Origin: Calamus simplicifolius
Lineage: Eukaryota > Streptophyta > Magnoliopsida > Arecales > Arecaceae
Assembly: GCA_900491605.1 (NCBI GenBank)
Contig: UESW01004621.1
Location: 458,772 to 522,771, forward strand
Length of the DNA stretch: 64,000 bases
Direction of reading: 5' to 3'
Shown here in pieces: positions 1 to 10,105 of this stretch (its first letter is position 1; each line of letters begins with the position of its first letter). Made by a program: the position numbers and the translations under genes. Under the pieces are notes generated by a model. It had not been told where the DNA came from. It saw nothing but the letters and a program-made list of their open reading frames with translations, and made no database searches.

Positions 1-432
1 TGAGACAGGTTAGTTTTACCCTACTGATGGCCGTGCCGCGATAGTAATTCAACCTAGTACGAGAGGAACCGTTGATTCACACAATTGGTCATCGCGCTTG
101 GTTGAAAAGCCAGTGGCGCGAAGCTACCGTGTGCCGGATTATGACTGAACGCCTCTAAGTCAGAATCCAAGCTAGTGAAGCGGCGCTCGAGCCCGCCGCC
201 CGCCCCCCGACCCGCGGTAGGGGGCCCCTTCGGCCCCCAAGGGCACGTGTCGCGGGCGATGCCCCCACGGCGTAGTGGCCGTGGGCGGCCGCCCTGGATT
301 GCAATTCCCAACGGGCGGCGGGCAGAATCCTTTGCAGACGACTTAAATACGCGACGGGGCATTGTAAGTGGCAGAGTGGCCTTGCTGCCACGATCCACTG
401 AGATTCAGCCCCGCGTCGCCCGGATTCGTCCC
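1..432 (+). rRNA. 25S (28S-type) ribosomal RNA, 3' end only
   Basis: The first bases are the conserved 3' domain of the large-subunit rRNA. It includes the block ending in the sarcin-ricin stem (CCTAGTACGAGAGGAACC at about 53-70) and the tail ATGACTGAACGCCTCTAAG at about 140-158. The 3' end is placed near the pyrimidine-rich run at 430-445, shortly after CCACTGAGATTCAGCCCCG. The exact last base is not visible. The 5' part of the gene lies outside the window. The same strand carries the 18S start at 23470, so this is one head-to-tail rDNA unit. Confidence 0.97.
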
Positions 433-529
433 TCCCCCCCCCCCTTTCACCACTCGGGCCCCTTCGAAAAAAACACTCGAGCTTCGTTGCCCAGGCGCGT
501 GCCGACCCGTAAGCCGGTGGGGAGGCGAG

Positions 530-1990
530 GCTGGGGCTCCCTGTGCCCAGGCCCTGCGCACGCCCTCCAGCCCTTTGCCACAAGCACGGCGCGCGCCCAA
601 GACGTGCGCGAGGCCACGGCGCCCGCGCGGCCAACCGTGCTAGTGGCAACTGTCAGACTCCCTTTAGCCGTGCGAAGGCTTGGCCGCGTGGGTCTTGACC
701 GCGCGGGCGCCCGGCCGGTCGGGGCGTTCGGCCGCCCGAGCGCTTGGCCGCACGGGGCCTTGGCCGCACGGGCGCCCGGCCGCCCGGGGCCTTGGCCGCG
801 CGGGCAATGACTCGGCGCGCGCGCAGGGCCATGGATGCCTCCGAAGGAGTCGGAGTGCTGCGGCGCGCGCCATGGCCACGCCGGGCCATGACTTCGCAGG
901 GGATTCACTCGACTGGCGCGCACAGGGCCAGGGGCCCAGACTGCAATGTTGCTCAGTTTGTCTGTATTCCCGGGGTGGCGGATGACCGGAGGCTGCGACC
1001 GAATGGTAGGGGGAGAACTACTCGCCACTAGGTCCAAGTCAAGGCTTGGCCTAGGGCTTGGCCACGGCACCCAAGGGGCTTGGCCAAAGCATATGCCTCG
1101 CGCCGGCAAGGCATGGCCATCACCAGTCCACATGGCAAAGGCGGGATGCCGAAGTGGCATGAGCGGGAATGATGTGGCGGGACCGTTGCTCGGAGTGCGG
1201 ATGCAAGCCACGCATTGGCCCTGCGCACGCCCGCCAGCCCTTTGCGCGCGCCCAAGACGTGCGCGAGCCAACGGCGCCCGCGCGGCCAAGGCACGCCGCC
1301 GTGCTTGTGGCAACCCCGGGCCCAGGACCTGCGCATGCCCGCCAGCCCTTTGCCCCAAGCACGGCGCGCGCCTAAAGACCTGCGCGAGGGCACGGCGCAC
1401 GCGGGGCCAAGGCACGGCCGGCCACCGGCGAGGCTGGGGCACCCTGGGCCCAGGCCCTGCGCACGCCCGCCAGCCCTTTGCCGCAAGCACGGCGCGCGCC
1501 CAAGACCTGCGCGAGGCCGCGGCGCCCGCGCGGCCGAGGCGCGCCCGGCCAACGGCGAGGCTGGGGCAACTCGGGCCCGGCCCTGCGCACGCCCGCCAGC
1601 CCTTTGCCGCACGCACGGCGCGCGCCCAAGACCTGCGCGAGGCCGCGACGCCCGCGCGGCCAAGGCAGAGGCATGGCCGCGAGGCCAAGGCCCGCGCGGC
1701 CACGCGCCCGTGCGGCCAAGGCAGGCATGGCAGCGAGGGAGGGCGCGCAGCCACGCGGCCACGTGGCCAAGGCCCACGCGGCCATGCGCCCCCATGGCCA
1801 GGGCCCGCGCGGCCATGCGCCAGTGCGGCCAAGGCAGGCATGGCCGCGAGGAAGTGCGCGCAGCCATGCGCCCGCCGGCCACGGCCCAAGCGGATGAGGC
1901 CAAGGGCAGGGCGGAACTGCGCGGCCATGGCCCGGCGCGGCCAAGGCCCAGGCCGGCCATGCGCTCCCGTGCCAGCGCGGGCAAATGCCT
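530..1990 (+). repeat. IGS subrepeat family A (about 100-125 bp units)
   Basis: Units share the order CTGCGCACGCCCGCCAGCC, CCCTTTGCCGCAAGCACGG, CGCGCGCCCAAGACCTGCG, then GCCCGCGCGGCCAAGGC. Recognisable copies start near 530, 1215, 1312, 1433 and 1559. The three from 1312 are head to tail at about 120-125 bp. From about 1660 to 1990 the units decay into shorter GCGGCCAAGGCAGGCATGGC-like motifs. Arrays of this kind are usual in plant rDNA spacers, where they often act as enhancers or expand by unequal exchange. That role here is inference. Confidence 0.8.
942..1017 (+). promoter_or_regulatory. Putative spacer Pol I promoter module, copy 1
   Basis: This roughly 75 bp module starts TGCAATG, passes CCCGGGGTGGCGG and ends GAATGGTAGGGGGAG (1001-1015). 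The same module recurs at 2641, 2927 and 21855. Plant Pol I start sites are typically a short A/T block followed by a TAGGGGG-type initiator, so this is proposed as a duplicated (spacer) promoter. Only the repetition and the G-run motif are seen; promoter activity is inferred. Confidence 0.45.
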
Positions 1991-2640
1991 TGGCCAGGCC
2001 CGTGCTGGTTCCCTGCAAGCGCGGTCGGTGGCGCTTGGCCAACGGCCGTGCCCCGCCGGCGCGATGCGAGCACGAGCGTGCGCAATGGTTTGCCGGAGGC
2101 GGGGCTCGATGCGGCGACGCGCGCCCTACTGGGCCCCCGCTTCGCACGGAGCGGCGCCGAATCGGCATGCCAGGCGGCTGTCCGAATGGGTTTGGTCCGT
2201 AAAACCCCGAATCCCTGTGCTAAGGCTGGCGGGGAGTGTACCCGTTCGGTCGTGTTCCTCGGAGCAGGCGGGCCTTAGAACCCCGCGCTCGGCCTGCCGG
2301 TGCGTGGGTACCCACGATGCTCCCCGGCCGCTGCCTCCGGGAGGGGCGACGTTCCCGCCCCTTCCTCGCCTCCCCCCGTCCACGGCGATGCGGCCCTTAT
2401 CGCGGGGCACCTCCCTGGGGGCTGGGCCGGGGCGTCGGGCTTGGCCTCGTACCATCCCTCCGCCCCTCGAATCCTCGGGCCGCCAGGGCCTTATCCCTAG
2501 CGGTGCTCGTGTGTCCGTCGTCGTTGTCCGGCCTCGGGCCGCATCACGACGTTTGCAGCGGCCCCGCTAGTGGATGAATCGCCGGCCCCGGCAGGGTCCC
2601 TGGCGTGCTCCCGACGCTTGTCCGGAACTCCGGAGCATGC

Positions 2641-2716
2641 TGCAATGCCGCTCGTTTCGGAGGAGCCCCCGGGGTGGCCGAGGACTCGATGCCGCGGCAG
2701 AATTGTAGGGGGAGTG
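2641..2716 (+). promoter_or_regulatory. Putative spacer Pol I promoter module, copy 2
   Basis: The module starts TGCAATGCCGCTCGTTTC, includes CCCCCGGGGTGGC, and ends AATTGTAGGGGGAG at 2701-2714. It is 286 bp upstream of copy 3 in the same orientation, so both belong to a roughly 290 bp spacer repeat. Function is inferred from recurrence and similarity to plant Pol I initiators. Confidence 0.45.
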
Positions 2717-2926
2717 TGTACGGTCGCCGCAATACCGCTGACGTCGCCCCTCGATTCCTTGGGCTGTCGACGCCTCTTATCCCTAGCGAGGCTCCTGCGT
2801 CCGTCGTGCTCGTCCGGCCTTGGGCCGCGACACGATGTTCGTAGCGGCCACGCTGGTGGATGCGTCGTCGCTGGTCCAAGCAGGGTGCCTGGCGCGCTCA
2901 GGGCGCTTGTCCGTTGCGGGCCGAGC

Positions 2927-2995
2927 TGCAATGCCGCTCGTTTCGCTGGAGCCCCCGGGGTGGCGGGAGACCGGACGCCGCGCAAGAATGGTAGG
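2927..2995 (+). promoter_or_regulatory. Putative Pol I promoter module, copy 3, split by retrotransposon
   Basis: The module runs TGCAATGCCGCTCGTTTC to AGAATGGTAGG and then stops at the LTR that begins at 2996. The missing end is found at 19714 (GTAGGGGAGC). The five bases GTAGG are duplicated on both sides of the element. Copy 4 at 21855 shows what an uninterrupted copy looks like. The insertion therefore lies within the G-run initiator-like box itself. Confidence 0.55.
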
Positions 2996-4411
2996 TGTGA
3001 CCCTACCACTAGGCTTTTTTTTTTTCTTCGCGGAAGCGTACCCTAGTAGGTGTCACCGGCCTTAGCACCCTGTGCTAAGTCAGCCTCACCAGTAGCGCGC
3101 ATGCAATGAACAAAACACCCACTTGACAAACCAGCAATGCACAAGACACACACGACACAGCTATCTACGGGAAAACTTTCCCAACCCCTTTTATTAATCA
3201 CTAATTAAAGAGGAATACAAGGCTTAGATTACAAATCCCTCACCTCGTCTTAGGCATACAAGAACACACTCCTGCAGCCCGCGAACACTCCAGGGTAAAC
3301 CCTCAGCAAGCGCTCTGTGCTCCGTCTTCCTCCTCACGCCCGTGTGGTGGATGGCGAAGGCTTGAATCCCCTCCTGGGATTCTGCGAATTGACTCTCGAA
3401 TTCTGGTAGAATTCTCAGCGTCCAATCTGCTCTCCCACGGTCGTCCTGCTGCTCCTTAAGTAGCTGCACGCTCCCCTTGTAGATAGTGCACGCCTAGGAT
3501 AGTTAGCTAAGGAGATAAAGCCTATCCCCTTGCTCTGATCGGCTGCCAGCTGCTTAGAGATAAGGCCTCCTTTATCTTCTCCTTCTAACCGCACCGGTTG
3601 GATAAGATTTGCCTTAGAGATAATGCTGGACATTATCTTCTGCAGCCGGTTGGATAGGACTGCCTTAGAGATAATGCTGGGCATTATCTTCTCATCTGAT
3701 CGCTGTTGGTTGAGCTTAGAGATAATGCTGGGCATTATCTCTTCCTAGATTCGTGCATTGGTGTCTATCCTCCACGCCATCTTCTAGAAAGCTTCCAGAA
3801 GCTCGCTGAGTTGCCAATCTGCACGCCTCTGATCTGGACGCTCTCCCAGCTGCTCAGTCTATCCATTTGGCGCGCGTCGCCATAGCCATCGCCGCTGGCC
3901 GTCCCGCCAACTGGGCGCGCCTCAGCGCCCAGCTGATCGCTGTCGGGACGTTGTCTGGCCGTCTGGGCGCGCGCCGGGCTAGCCTCCAGCCAGCCCGCGC
4001 GCCCAGCGTCATCCTGGGTCTGTGCGCGCAGGGCCAGCGCCCCGCTGTCCCGCGCGCTCGCTGCGCCCGCCGCTGTGCCGCCCGAGCGGGAGTCCCGCTC
4101 GGCGTAGGAGTCTCGGTCATGTGGCCCGCCCGCTGTGCTGAAACTCAGCGCGCACGATGCTGCGCCCGCGCGTGCCGCCGCGCTGGGAACGGGCGCGCAT
4201 CTGGCCTGGCGCGCGGCTCGCCAACCTCGCTCGCCGCTGCGCCCGCTGAACTGGAACCGCCAACCTCGCCGCTCCATGGTTGGCCGCGCGCATCCCCTCG
4301 CGCGTCAGCTGCCAACCTCGCAAGCGCTCGGACGCCTGCTTTGCCCGCGCCTGCGCGCGCACGGGCAGCGCCTCGGCCCTCCTGGCCGGGCGCTCTACTG
4401 GGGCGGTAACA
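2996..4411 (-). repeat. 3' LTR of the outer chromovirus
   Basis: This 1416 bp LTR nearly matches 18289-19713. The length differences are a T-run near 3015, one base near 3113, three bases near 3150 and one CG pair near 4055. It contains a four-unit array at 3552-3752 built around AGATAATGCTGGGCATTATC, each unit able to form a hairpin. A strongly GC-rich segment (3870-4400) follows. The pol frame reads a few codons into this LTR and stops at 4395. Confidence 0.93.
3552..3752. repeat. Hairpin-bearing tandem array in the outer LTR (also 18852-19052)
   Basis: Four units of about 50-65 bp each carry the core CTTAGAGATAA, a short spacer and a complementary TTATCT. The clearest units contain AGATAATGCTGGGCATTATC, an imperfect palindrome. 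Units are separated by GGTTGGATAGGACTGC-like spacers. The array is conserved between both LTR copies. A role in transcript folding or enhancer binding is possible but not shown. Confidence 0.75.
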
Positions 4412-6378
4412 ATCCTCCCCCACCTGAAGGCGCCGACGTCCCCGTCGCGCTGTCCCTCAAGTAGGCCTGGATGTCCTCTTCGAACTGCCAAAGTTCTTCG
4501 GCCCGCCTCCAGGTGGCATCGGTTGTATCTTCTCCTTGCCACTGGACCAAGTACTCCGTGTACTGGGGTCCCTGACTTGTGCCTATCTTCCTGTCCGCTA
4601 GGATCCTCCTGATCCTTCTCGCAAACCTCGGTCGAACGGCAGGGCGCAGCCTGCCTGGCACCTCTATCTCGTCTGGCGTCAGATCTCCATGGTAGGGCTT
4701 CAGGAAGCTGACATGGAAGACTGGATGGATCTTCAATCTCGCCGGTAGGGCTAGCTTGTAGGCCACCTCTCCCACACGCCTAATGACCTTGAAAGGACCA
4801 TCATACCTCGGTAGAAGAGCCTTGTGAAACTTTCGTTTGGTAGACTTTCGTAGGAGGTAGGGCGTGATCTTCAGCATCACTAAGTCGCCGACCTGGAAAT
4901 CAACCTGTCGCCTATGCGCATCCGCGCGCATCTTCAAATAGAAGTCGCGAGATAGTAGGGCGTACATCCGCTCCATGCCCGGATGTCCCGCCCACTTCGA
5001 GTCGTGGGACTCTTTGAGAAGGTCGCGCCGCAGGGCTTCATTCCTCGGCACGACCAGTCTGCCTCCCTTCGCGCGGAGCAGACCATCCTCGATCCAGAAG
5101 CGCCTCACCGCGCCGCTCGCTGTGTCGCGCACCAGCCTCGCATACTCCACATCCGTCTGGGCCGCCTCACGGATGCGGTCGCTGGTGCTCGCCTGGACTG
5201 TGGCTATGGCAGCCACATACTCCTGCACTACTTGGCGGCTGAGGGCGTCGGCCACCTGATTTTGGCGCCCCGGCCGATGCTCCCAGTCAAAGTCGAATTC
5301 CGCCAAGTATTCTTGCCACCGAGCTTGCTTTGGTGTTAGCTTGCGTTGCGTCTTGAAGTAGGTGTTGGCGACGTTGTCGGTGATGATTTTGAACTTCGTC
5401 CCCAACAAGTAGTGGCGCCACACCTCCAAGCAGTGGATGACCGCCGTCATCTCCTTCTCGTGTGCTGAGTACCGCGTCTCAGCATCCTTGAACTTCCGGC
5501 TCTCATATGCCACCGGGTGGCCTGCTTGGATCAAGACTCCGCCTAGCGCACGGTCGGATGCGTCCGTGTGCACTTCAAAAGGATCTTCAAATTTTGGTAG
5601 CTGCAGCACTGGCTCTGTAGATAGGGCCGTCTTCAGCCTACCGAAGGCCTCCTCGCAATCTGAGGACCACTCCCACCTCTGCTCCTTTTTGAGCAAGTCG
5701 GTCAAGGGGCTTGCTAAAGCCGAGTACCCCTTGATGAACCTCCGGTAATAGTTAGCGAGCCCTAGGAATGATCGCAGCTCGCTAACTGCAGTAGGTGCTG
5801 GCCAGTCCAGGATGGCCCGGACCTTGGCGCTGTCCATCCGTATCGCGCCGTGGCCAACAACGTGACCGAGAAAGGCTATCTCGGTCTGTGCGAATGCGCA
5901 CTTCTCCTTCTTGATGTAGAGGCGGTGCTCTCGAAGTCTCCTCAGCACGCGCCTCAAATGCTCCACATGTTGTTGCAGATCACCACTGTAGATGACAATG
6001 TCGTCGAGGTAGACTACGACAAAGTCGTCGAGGAAGTCGTATAGGACGTCCGTCATAAGGTTGCAGAAAGTTGCTGGAGCGTTGGTCAGGCCGAATGGCA
6101 TGACTAGGAATTCAAAAGATCCATACCTAGTCACGCATGTCGTCTTTGATTCGTCCCCTGGCGCAATCCTCACTTGCCAATAGCCGGATCTGAGGTCGAG
6201 CTTGCTGAAGTACTCCGCCTTCGCAAGTCGGTCGAACAAGTCTGCTGCGTTGGGGACCGGGTACCGGTTCTTGACAGTGACCTTGTTGAGCGCGCGGTAG
6301 TCCACGCACATCCTCAGCGTGCCGTCCTTCTTCGCTGGAAAAGGACCGGCGCTCCGTATGGCGCGCGCGAGGGTTGAA
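4395..6378 (-). pseudogene. pol: Outer chromovirus pol: RT, RNase H, deleted integrase, chromodomain
   Basis: The frame is open from about 6330 to 4395. Reverse transcriptase shows MCVDYRALNKVTV, KLDLRSGYWQ and the YLDD box. RNase H shows HTDASDRALGG, and its last acidic residue is in VADALSR. Integrase keeps only the two histidines of the zinc finger (HDSKWAGHPGMERM), then jumps near position 4934 to the C-terminal DFQVGDLVMLKI region. The catalytic D, D and E are gone. A chromodomain (EYLVQWQGEDTTDATW) closes the protein and marks a chromovirus. Two frame breaks lie between the protease frame and the RT fingers (about 6335-6380). The stop at 4395 is inside the 3' LTR. The copy would need enzymes supplied in trans. 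Confidence 0.9.
4412..4428 (-). promoter_or_regulatory. Polypurine tract of the outer chromovirus
   Basis: On the minus strand the bases next to the 3' LTR read CAGGTGGGGGAGGAT, a purine-rich run placed where plus-strand DNA priming is expected. The deleted relative at 40378-44876 has the equivalent CAAGTGGGGAGGAT. Confidence 0.75.
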
Positions 6379-7495
6379 TCAGCCCGCTGCCAGCAATTCA
6401 TCCAGTTGGGCGCGCAGCTCCTTGAGTTCGGCCGGCGCCATGCGGTAGGGAGCTTTGGCTGGCGCGCGCGCACCAGGTTCCAGCTCAATGCGATGGTCGT
6501 GCGCGCGCCTCGGCGGGAGTTCCTTCGGCAGCTCGCCCGGCATCAAGTCAGCGAACTCTTTCAGCATCTCCCCCACCGGCGCAGGCACCTCCGCTGCATC
6601 TGCCGCGTCGGGCTGGACCTGGATCAGCGCGGCGACGTATGTCTGATCTCCCTTGCGCAGGCCCTTGCTGATCTGCTTGGCGGACAGCAGCCCGCCTGGC
6701 GCTGTGCTCCCCTTGGCGTCGGACCGCGCGCGCTGATCTGCCGTCTGGCGCGGTCTGGCGCCTTGCTGCTGGGCGTCTCTCTGCTGGGCAGCGGGCGCCG
6801 ACCCGCTGCCGCTCTCCTTCGGCGCGCCCTCTGCTGGGCGCGCCACAGTGGGCGGTGGCGCTGATGACACGAACCCGGCACAATCCTCTTGGCCGATCAT
6901 CAGCCCACCGAGATGTGGCAGAATCATGACCTTGGCTGCCTTGAGAAACTCCAAGCCAAGGATGATCTGGAAATCATCAAGTGGGATGACCAGCAGCTTG
7001 CATGGGCCCTTCCACGGTCCGAGCTCCATGTTCACTGTGGTCAGGCCGTCTACTCTTCCTGCCCTCGAGTTGACGGTCTTGATAAGGGTCGCGCAGGTGG
7101 TGTTGCGCAGCCCTAACTCCTTCGCAACGTCGTTAGCGATGAAGTTGTCGGTGGCTCCCGTGTCGATCATGGCCCTCAGCTCGTGGCCATTCACCTTCAC
7201 CTTTGCAAATAGAAGCCCTTTGTGGGATGGCGGCTTCTTGGTGACAAGCGCGTTGAGCGCTTGCAACGGGTACACCCGGGAGGGTTCTTCATCCTCGCTG
7301 GACTCCTCGGCCAACTGGGAGATCAAGGCCGTGAGCTTGCTCTTCTTTGGGCAGTCCTTTGCCCGGTGTGGGGCTCCGCAGATGAAGCACCCGGAAGGCC
7401 GCTCAGCGTTGGCCGTGGGGTCTCTGGATGGTAGAAGAGGTCCCTTCTCTTTTCGGGCAGCAGCCTTCTTCTTCTTCTTTTTCTCCTTGAGAAGC
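6379..7495 (-). pseudogene. Outer chromovirus gag C-terminus, zinc knuckle and protease
   Basis: This is the continuation of gag on the far side of the nested element. A polylysine stretch leads to a CCHC zinc knuckle, CFICGAPHRAKDC (about 7335-7375), the usual nucleic-acid-binding motif. The aspartic protease follows, with the active-site motif IDTGATDNFI (about 7155-7185) and the conserved ILGLEFL further on. With the upstream part the frame totals 668 codons including stop. It ends at 6379 after the RT leader motif (YRMAPAELKEL), because a one-base loss shifts the frame before the RT core. Gag and protease are otherwise open, which fits a recent insertion. Confidence 0.85.
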
Positions 7496-7684
7496 GGCGG
7501 TGTGACACCCGGTTCATGTGAACCAGCCTTGGTTCAGATGAACCAAACCCTATCTGTTGGTCTACCCTACCTGTTGGTTTTCCCAGACGGACGTTTCGCT
7601 CTTCGTAAAGCGATAAGTCGTAACTCTTAAAACCGAGTAAAGCGATAAGTCGTAACTCTTAAAACCGAGGCGTCACGCGGGGGA

Positions 7685-7692
7685 TTAAATAG
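7685..7692 (+). promoter_or_regulatory. TATA-like box in the nested LTR (copy also near 15079)
   Basis: GGGATTAAATAGAGG stands between two GC-rich blocks, the best TATA-like candidate in the first part of the LTR. Transcription would then start near 7715. There is no direct proof. Confidence 0.35.
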
Positions 7693-7763
7693 AGGATGGA
7701 GGGTGACCTCCCTCCTCCTGCCCGGCGTGCGCGCGTTCTGCAGGTAACTTTCGTAACCATGCC

Positions 7764-8100
7764 TGAGATAGAGAGAGGGAGAGAAAGTCTGGTAGAGGGA
7801 ATTAGAGAGAGAGAGAATCTGAGAGAGAAAGAGAGAACCTGAGAGAGGAAGAGACAGAGAAGAGAGAGAGAGGAAGAGCCGGAAGAGAGAGAGAGGAAGA
7901 GAGCCAGAGAGTGAGGGAGAGGGCCGGTGGACCGGCCGGTGACCTCCACCGGCACCGGACGAGTCGTCCGGTGGAGGTCCGGCCGGCCCGTCCGGCCGGC
8001 CGAGCCGCCGGTACGGCGCGCACAGTGCGGGAACAGAGAGAAGGAAAGAGAGGGAGAGAGAGAGAATTAAGGAGAGGGAGAGAGAGGGGAGGTCGGCCGC
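7764..8100. repeat. GA-repeat tracts flanking a GC-rich palindrome in the nested LTR
   Basis: Long GAGAGA tracts run about 7764-7925 and 8035-8090. They are separated by a palindrome centred near 7964: GACCTCCACCGG, a spacer with CCGGACGA and TCGTCCGG, then CCGGTGGAGGTC. It is repeated at about 15160-15495. The structured GC-rich block lies downstream of the TATA-like box and would be in the element's RNA leader. The long serine/leucine-rich reading frames here are only translated GA repeats. Confidence 0.75.
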
Positions 8101-8357
8101 GACGGCGGCCGGCTCTGGTCCGGCCAACGACGGCCGGACCGGCCCCATTTTGGCCGGAATCGACGCCGGCGCGATGATTTCCACGCGGGCAAGCGGGAGA
8201 TAAAATGAGAAAAAGAGAGAGAGTGAAATTAAAGGATTTGGATTGGGGGAGGCGGTCGGCCGCGGCGGCAGCCGGCTCCGGTCCGGCCAACGGTGGCCGG
8301 ACCGCCCTTGATTTCGGCCGGCGGCGGCCCTGGCCGCCGGCTGTTATCTCGGCTGTT

Positions 8358-8388
8358 AACTCCTCTGTTTCTCTGAAACAGAGGAGTT
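8358..8388. repeat. Perfect 14 bp-stem hairpin in the nested LTR (copy 15755-15785)
   Basis: AACTCCTCTGTTTC, a three-base loop TCT, and GAAACAGAGGAGTT form a perfect inverted repeat. It sits at the switch from GC-rich to AT-rich LTR sequence. It could be an RNA stem or a processing or termination signal; nothing in the sequence decides this. Confidence 0.8.
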
Positions 8389-9023
8389 AGCTAAGGAGTG
8401 GGCCGGCTGGGCCGGCCTAGTTTGGGCCCTATTGGGCCGTGCGGTGAGAGGTTTTGGGGCTGAGTTTTGGGCCCTGTAACGGGCCGAAAAATAGAAAATA
8501 AAAATATGGCTAGAATCTGGGTTAATTCTAGTTTCTAAGGATATTTTTACTTCCCCATTTGGGTGAGTATCGAGGGAGTTATGCGAGCCCGAAGTTGGGC
8601 CCGTGAGCTGGTCTGGGTGGGGTGTTAAAAAGTCAAATTTATTTCAGATTTCAGTGAATTGATTATGTACATTGATCCTGTAGGTACCCAGACATCTAAT
8701 TAGTTGAAGTATCATTTGGATTTTTGCGTAGAAGGTAAGTAAGACTATTATGCAAAATTTTTAAATTGAATATATATATAGTTGCATGCATTTTTGAAAT
8801 TATTTGAATTGTCTATATAGCATGGAATTATGGATTTCAAATGATTTGATTTATTCATGCATATGCCAGAAATGTGACTGTATGTATAACATGTTATGTG
8901 GCTACATGTATGTTCTAATAGCTGTGCAAACCACTGTGAAATAATGTGAGATACATATGCATGATGTAGTTGCGATGGAAATGTTAAATAGATTTATATG
9001 TGTCGCCGCGGTTCTCCTTTACT

Positions 9024-9437
9024 ATGGCCCCACACATTGTGGTTGTGTTCTGTTATGATATGGCCTCACACACTGGAGATGTATTCTGTTATGTTATGGC
9101 CTCACACACTGGAGATGTATTCTGTTATGTTATGGCCTCACACACTGGAGATGTATTCTGTTATGTTATGGCCCACATATTGTAGACGTGTTCGGTTATG
9201 GTTGACCCCACATGTTCTACGATGTGTTCTGTTGAGTTCCTATGGCCACATACATTGATGAGAGTGTGTTCTGTTGAGTTTCTATGGCCACATACATTGA
9301 GGATAGTGTGTTCTGTTGAGTTCTTATGGCCACATACATCGAAGATAGTGTGTTCTGTTATGGTATGGCCCCACACACCAATGTGTTCTGTCGAGCTTAT
9401 ATGGCCACACATCTGGAGGATGTGCTCTGATAGAGGT
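9024..9437. repeat. Tandem array of 35-42 bp units in the nested LTR (copy 16421-16834)
   Basis: About eleven units each begin ATGGCC(C)ACA and end TGTTCTGTT(A/G). Three consecutive units (about 9060-9168) are identical at 36 bp; others have drifted to 39-42 bp with ACATTGAGGATAGTG-like middles. It is present in both LTRs. Reading frames across it are artefacts of the repeat. Confidence 0.88.
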
Positions 9438-9954
9438 ATTGCAGGGCCGTGGGACACATAGGAAATCTATAATTATATAAACAGTGGGTTTGCTAGAAGG
9501 TATACACTGATGCTTATGGGAGGTTCGAATTATGTTAAGATGCATATGTTGATAGCATGTTAAATACAAATTATGACATGATGATTGATATGATGATTAA
9601 ATTGTATAATAGGCTTACTTACTGAGTGTAAACTCATACCATTGTTCTAATGTTTTTGTGTCAGAGCCACGGAACTGAAGATGGATAATAGAGATCGGTG
9701 GATCTTGTGATAAATAAAATAATGATCCAGTATTTTGCTGTAATTCCAGTATCAATTATGTGTGTAGGGCTTATAGCCCAAACTTTATGGTGTGTAGGGT
9801 TTGTAACCCAAAAACTTTAGTATCCAGTTATGAACCTGGTTGGTTTATATATTCTCATATGCATGTTTGAAGAATTTTGTAACGCCTTGCGTGCCCGGCA
9901 CGCGGCGGGTTGTCACCCTAGCCAATATTTGGGTCTGGGGCGTGACAGCTTAAG

Positions 9955-9967
9955 TGGTATCAGAGCC
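9955..9967 (+). promoter_or_regulatory. Primer binding site of the nested chromovirus
   Basis: TGGTATCAGAGCC, a perfect match to the complement of the initiator tRNA-Met 3' end, lies seven bases after the 5' LTR. It primes minus-strand DNA synthesis in this family. Confidence 0.93.
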
Positions 9968-10105
9968 TAGGTTATGAGCCTAGGGACACAGACATATTGA
10001 CATGATAACACGTAGAGAACATATTTTGATGATATTATACTTAGAGAACCCCGACACTTTAGTTTATGATGATATTAACCACATCTAATTTAACAGGAAG
10101 TAGTT

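Larger units (their letters stand above)
433..2995 (+). other. rDNA intergenic spacer, 25S-proximal part
   Basis: This is very GC-rich DNA directly downstream of 25S with no credible gene. The many long reading frames on both strands come from GC bias and from tandem GCGCGGCCAAGGC-type subrepeats. It opens with a C/T-rich run at 427-450, where a Pol I terminator could lie, though no defined terminator box is recognised. The spacer stops at 2995, where a retrotransposon LTR begins, and resumes at 19714 after the insertion. Without the insertion the full spacer would be about 6.3 kb. Confidence 0.9.
7501..9947 (+). repeat. 5' LTR of the nested chromovirus
   Basis: This 2447 bp LTR is unusual for its two halves. 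Bases 7501-8480 are GC-rich with long GA runs and GGCCGG palindromes. Bases 8480-9947 are AT-rich with a tandem array at 9024-9437. A TATA-like TTAAATAG lies at 7685-7692. The LTR ends at GTGACA, seven bases before the primer site. Confidence 0.93.

Noticed and set aside
175..2570. Long reading frames on both strands of the spacer (up to 573 codons)
   Set aside because: They follow the GC-rich subrepeats, overlap each other on opposite strands and show no domain; they are composition artefacts.
7627..8290. Serine/leucine-rich frames on the minus strand (also 15054-15687)
   Set aside because: They are translations of GAGAGA tracts in the LTR and are duplicated in the other LTR copy.
9024..9437. 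Regular repeats with similar spacing, like a CRISPR array
   Set aside because: Units are head to tail without unique spacers, lie in an LTR, and the genome is a plant.
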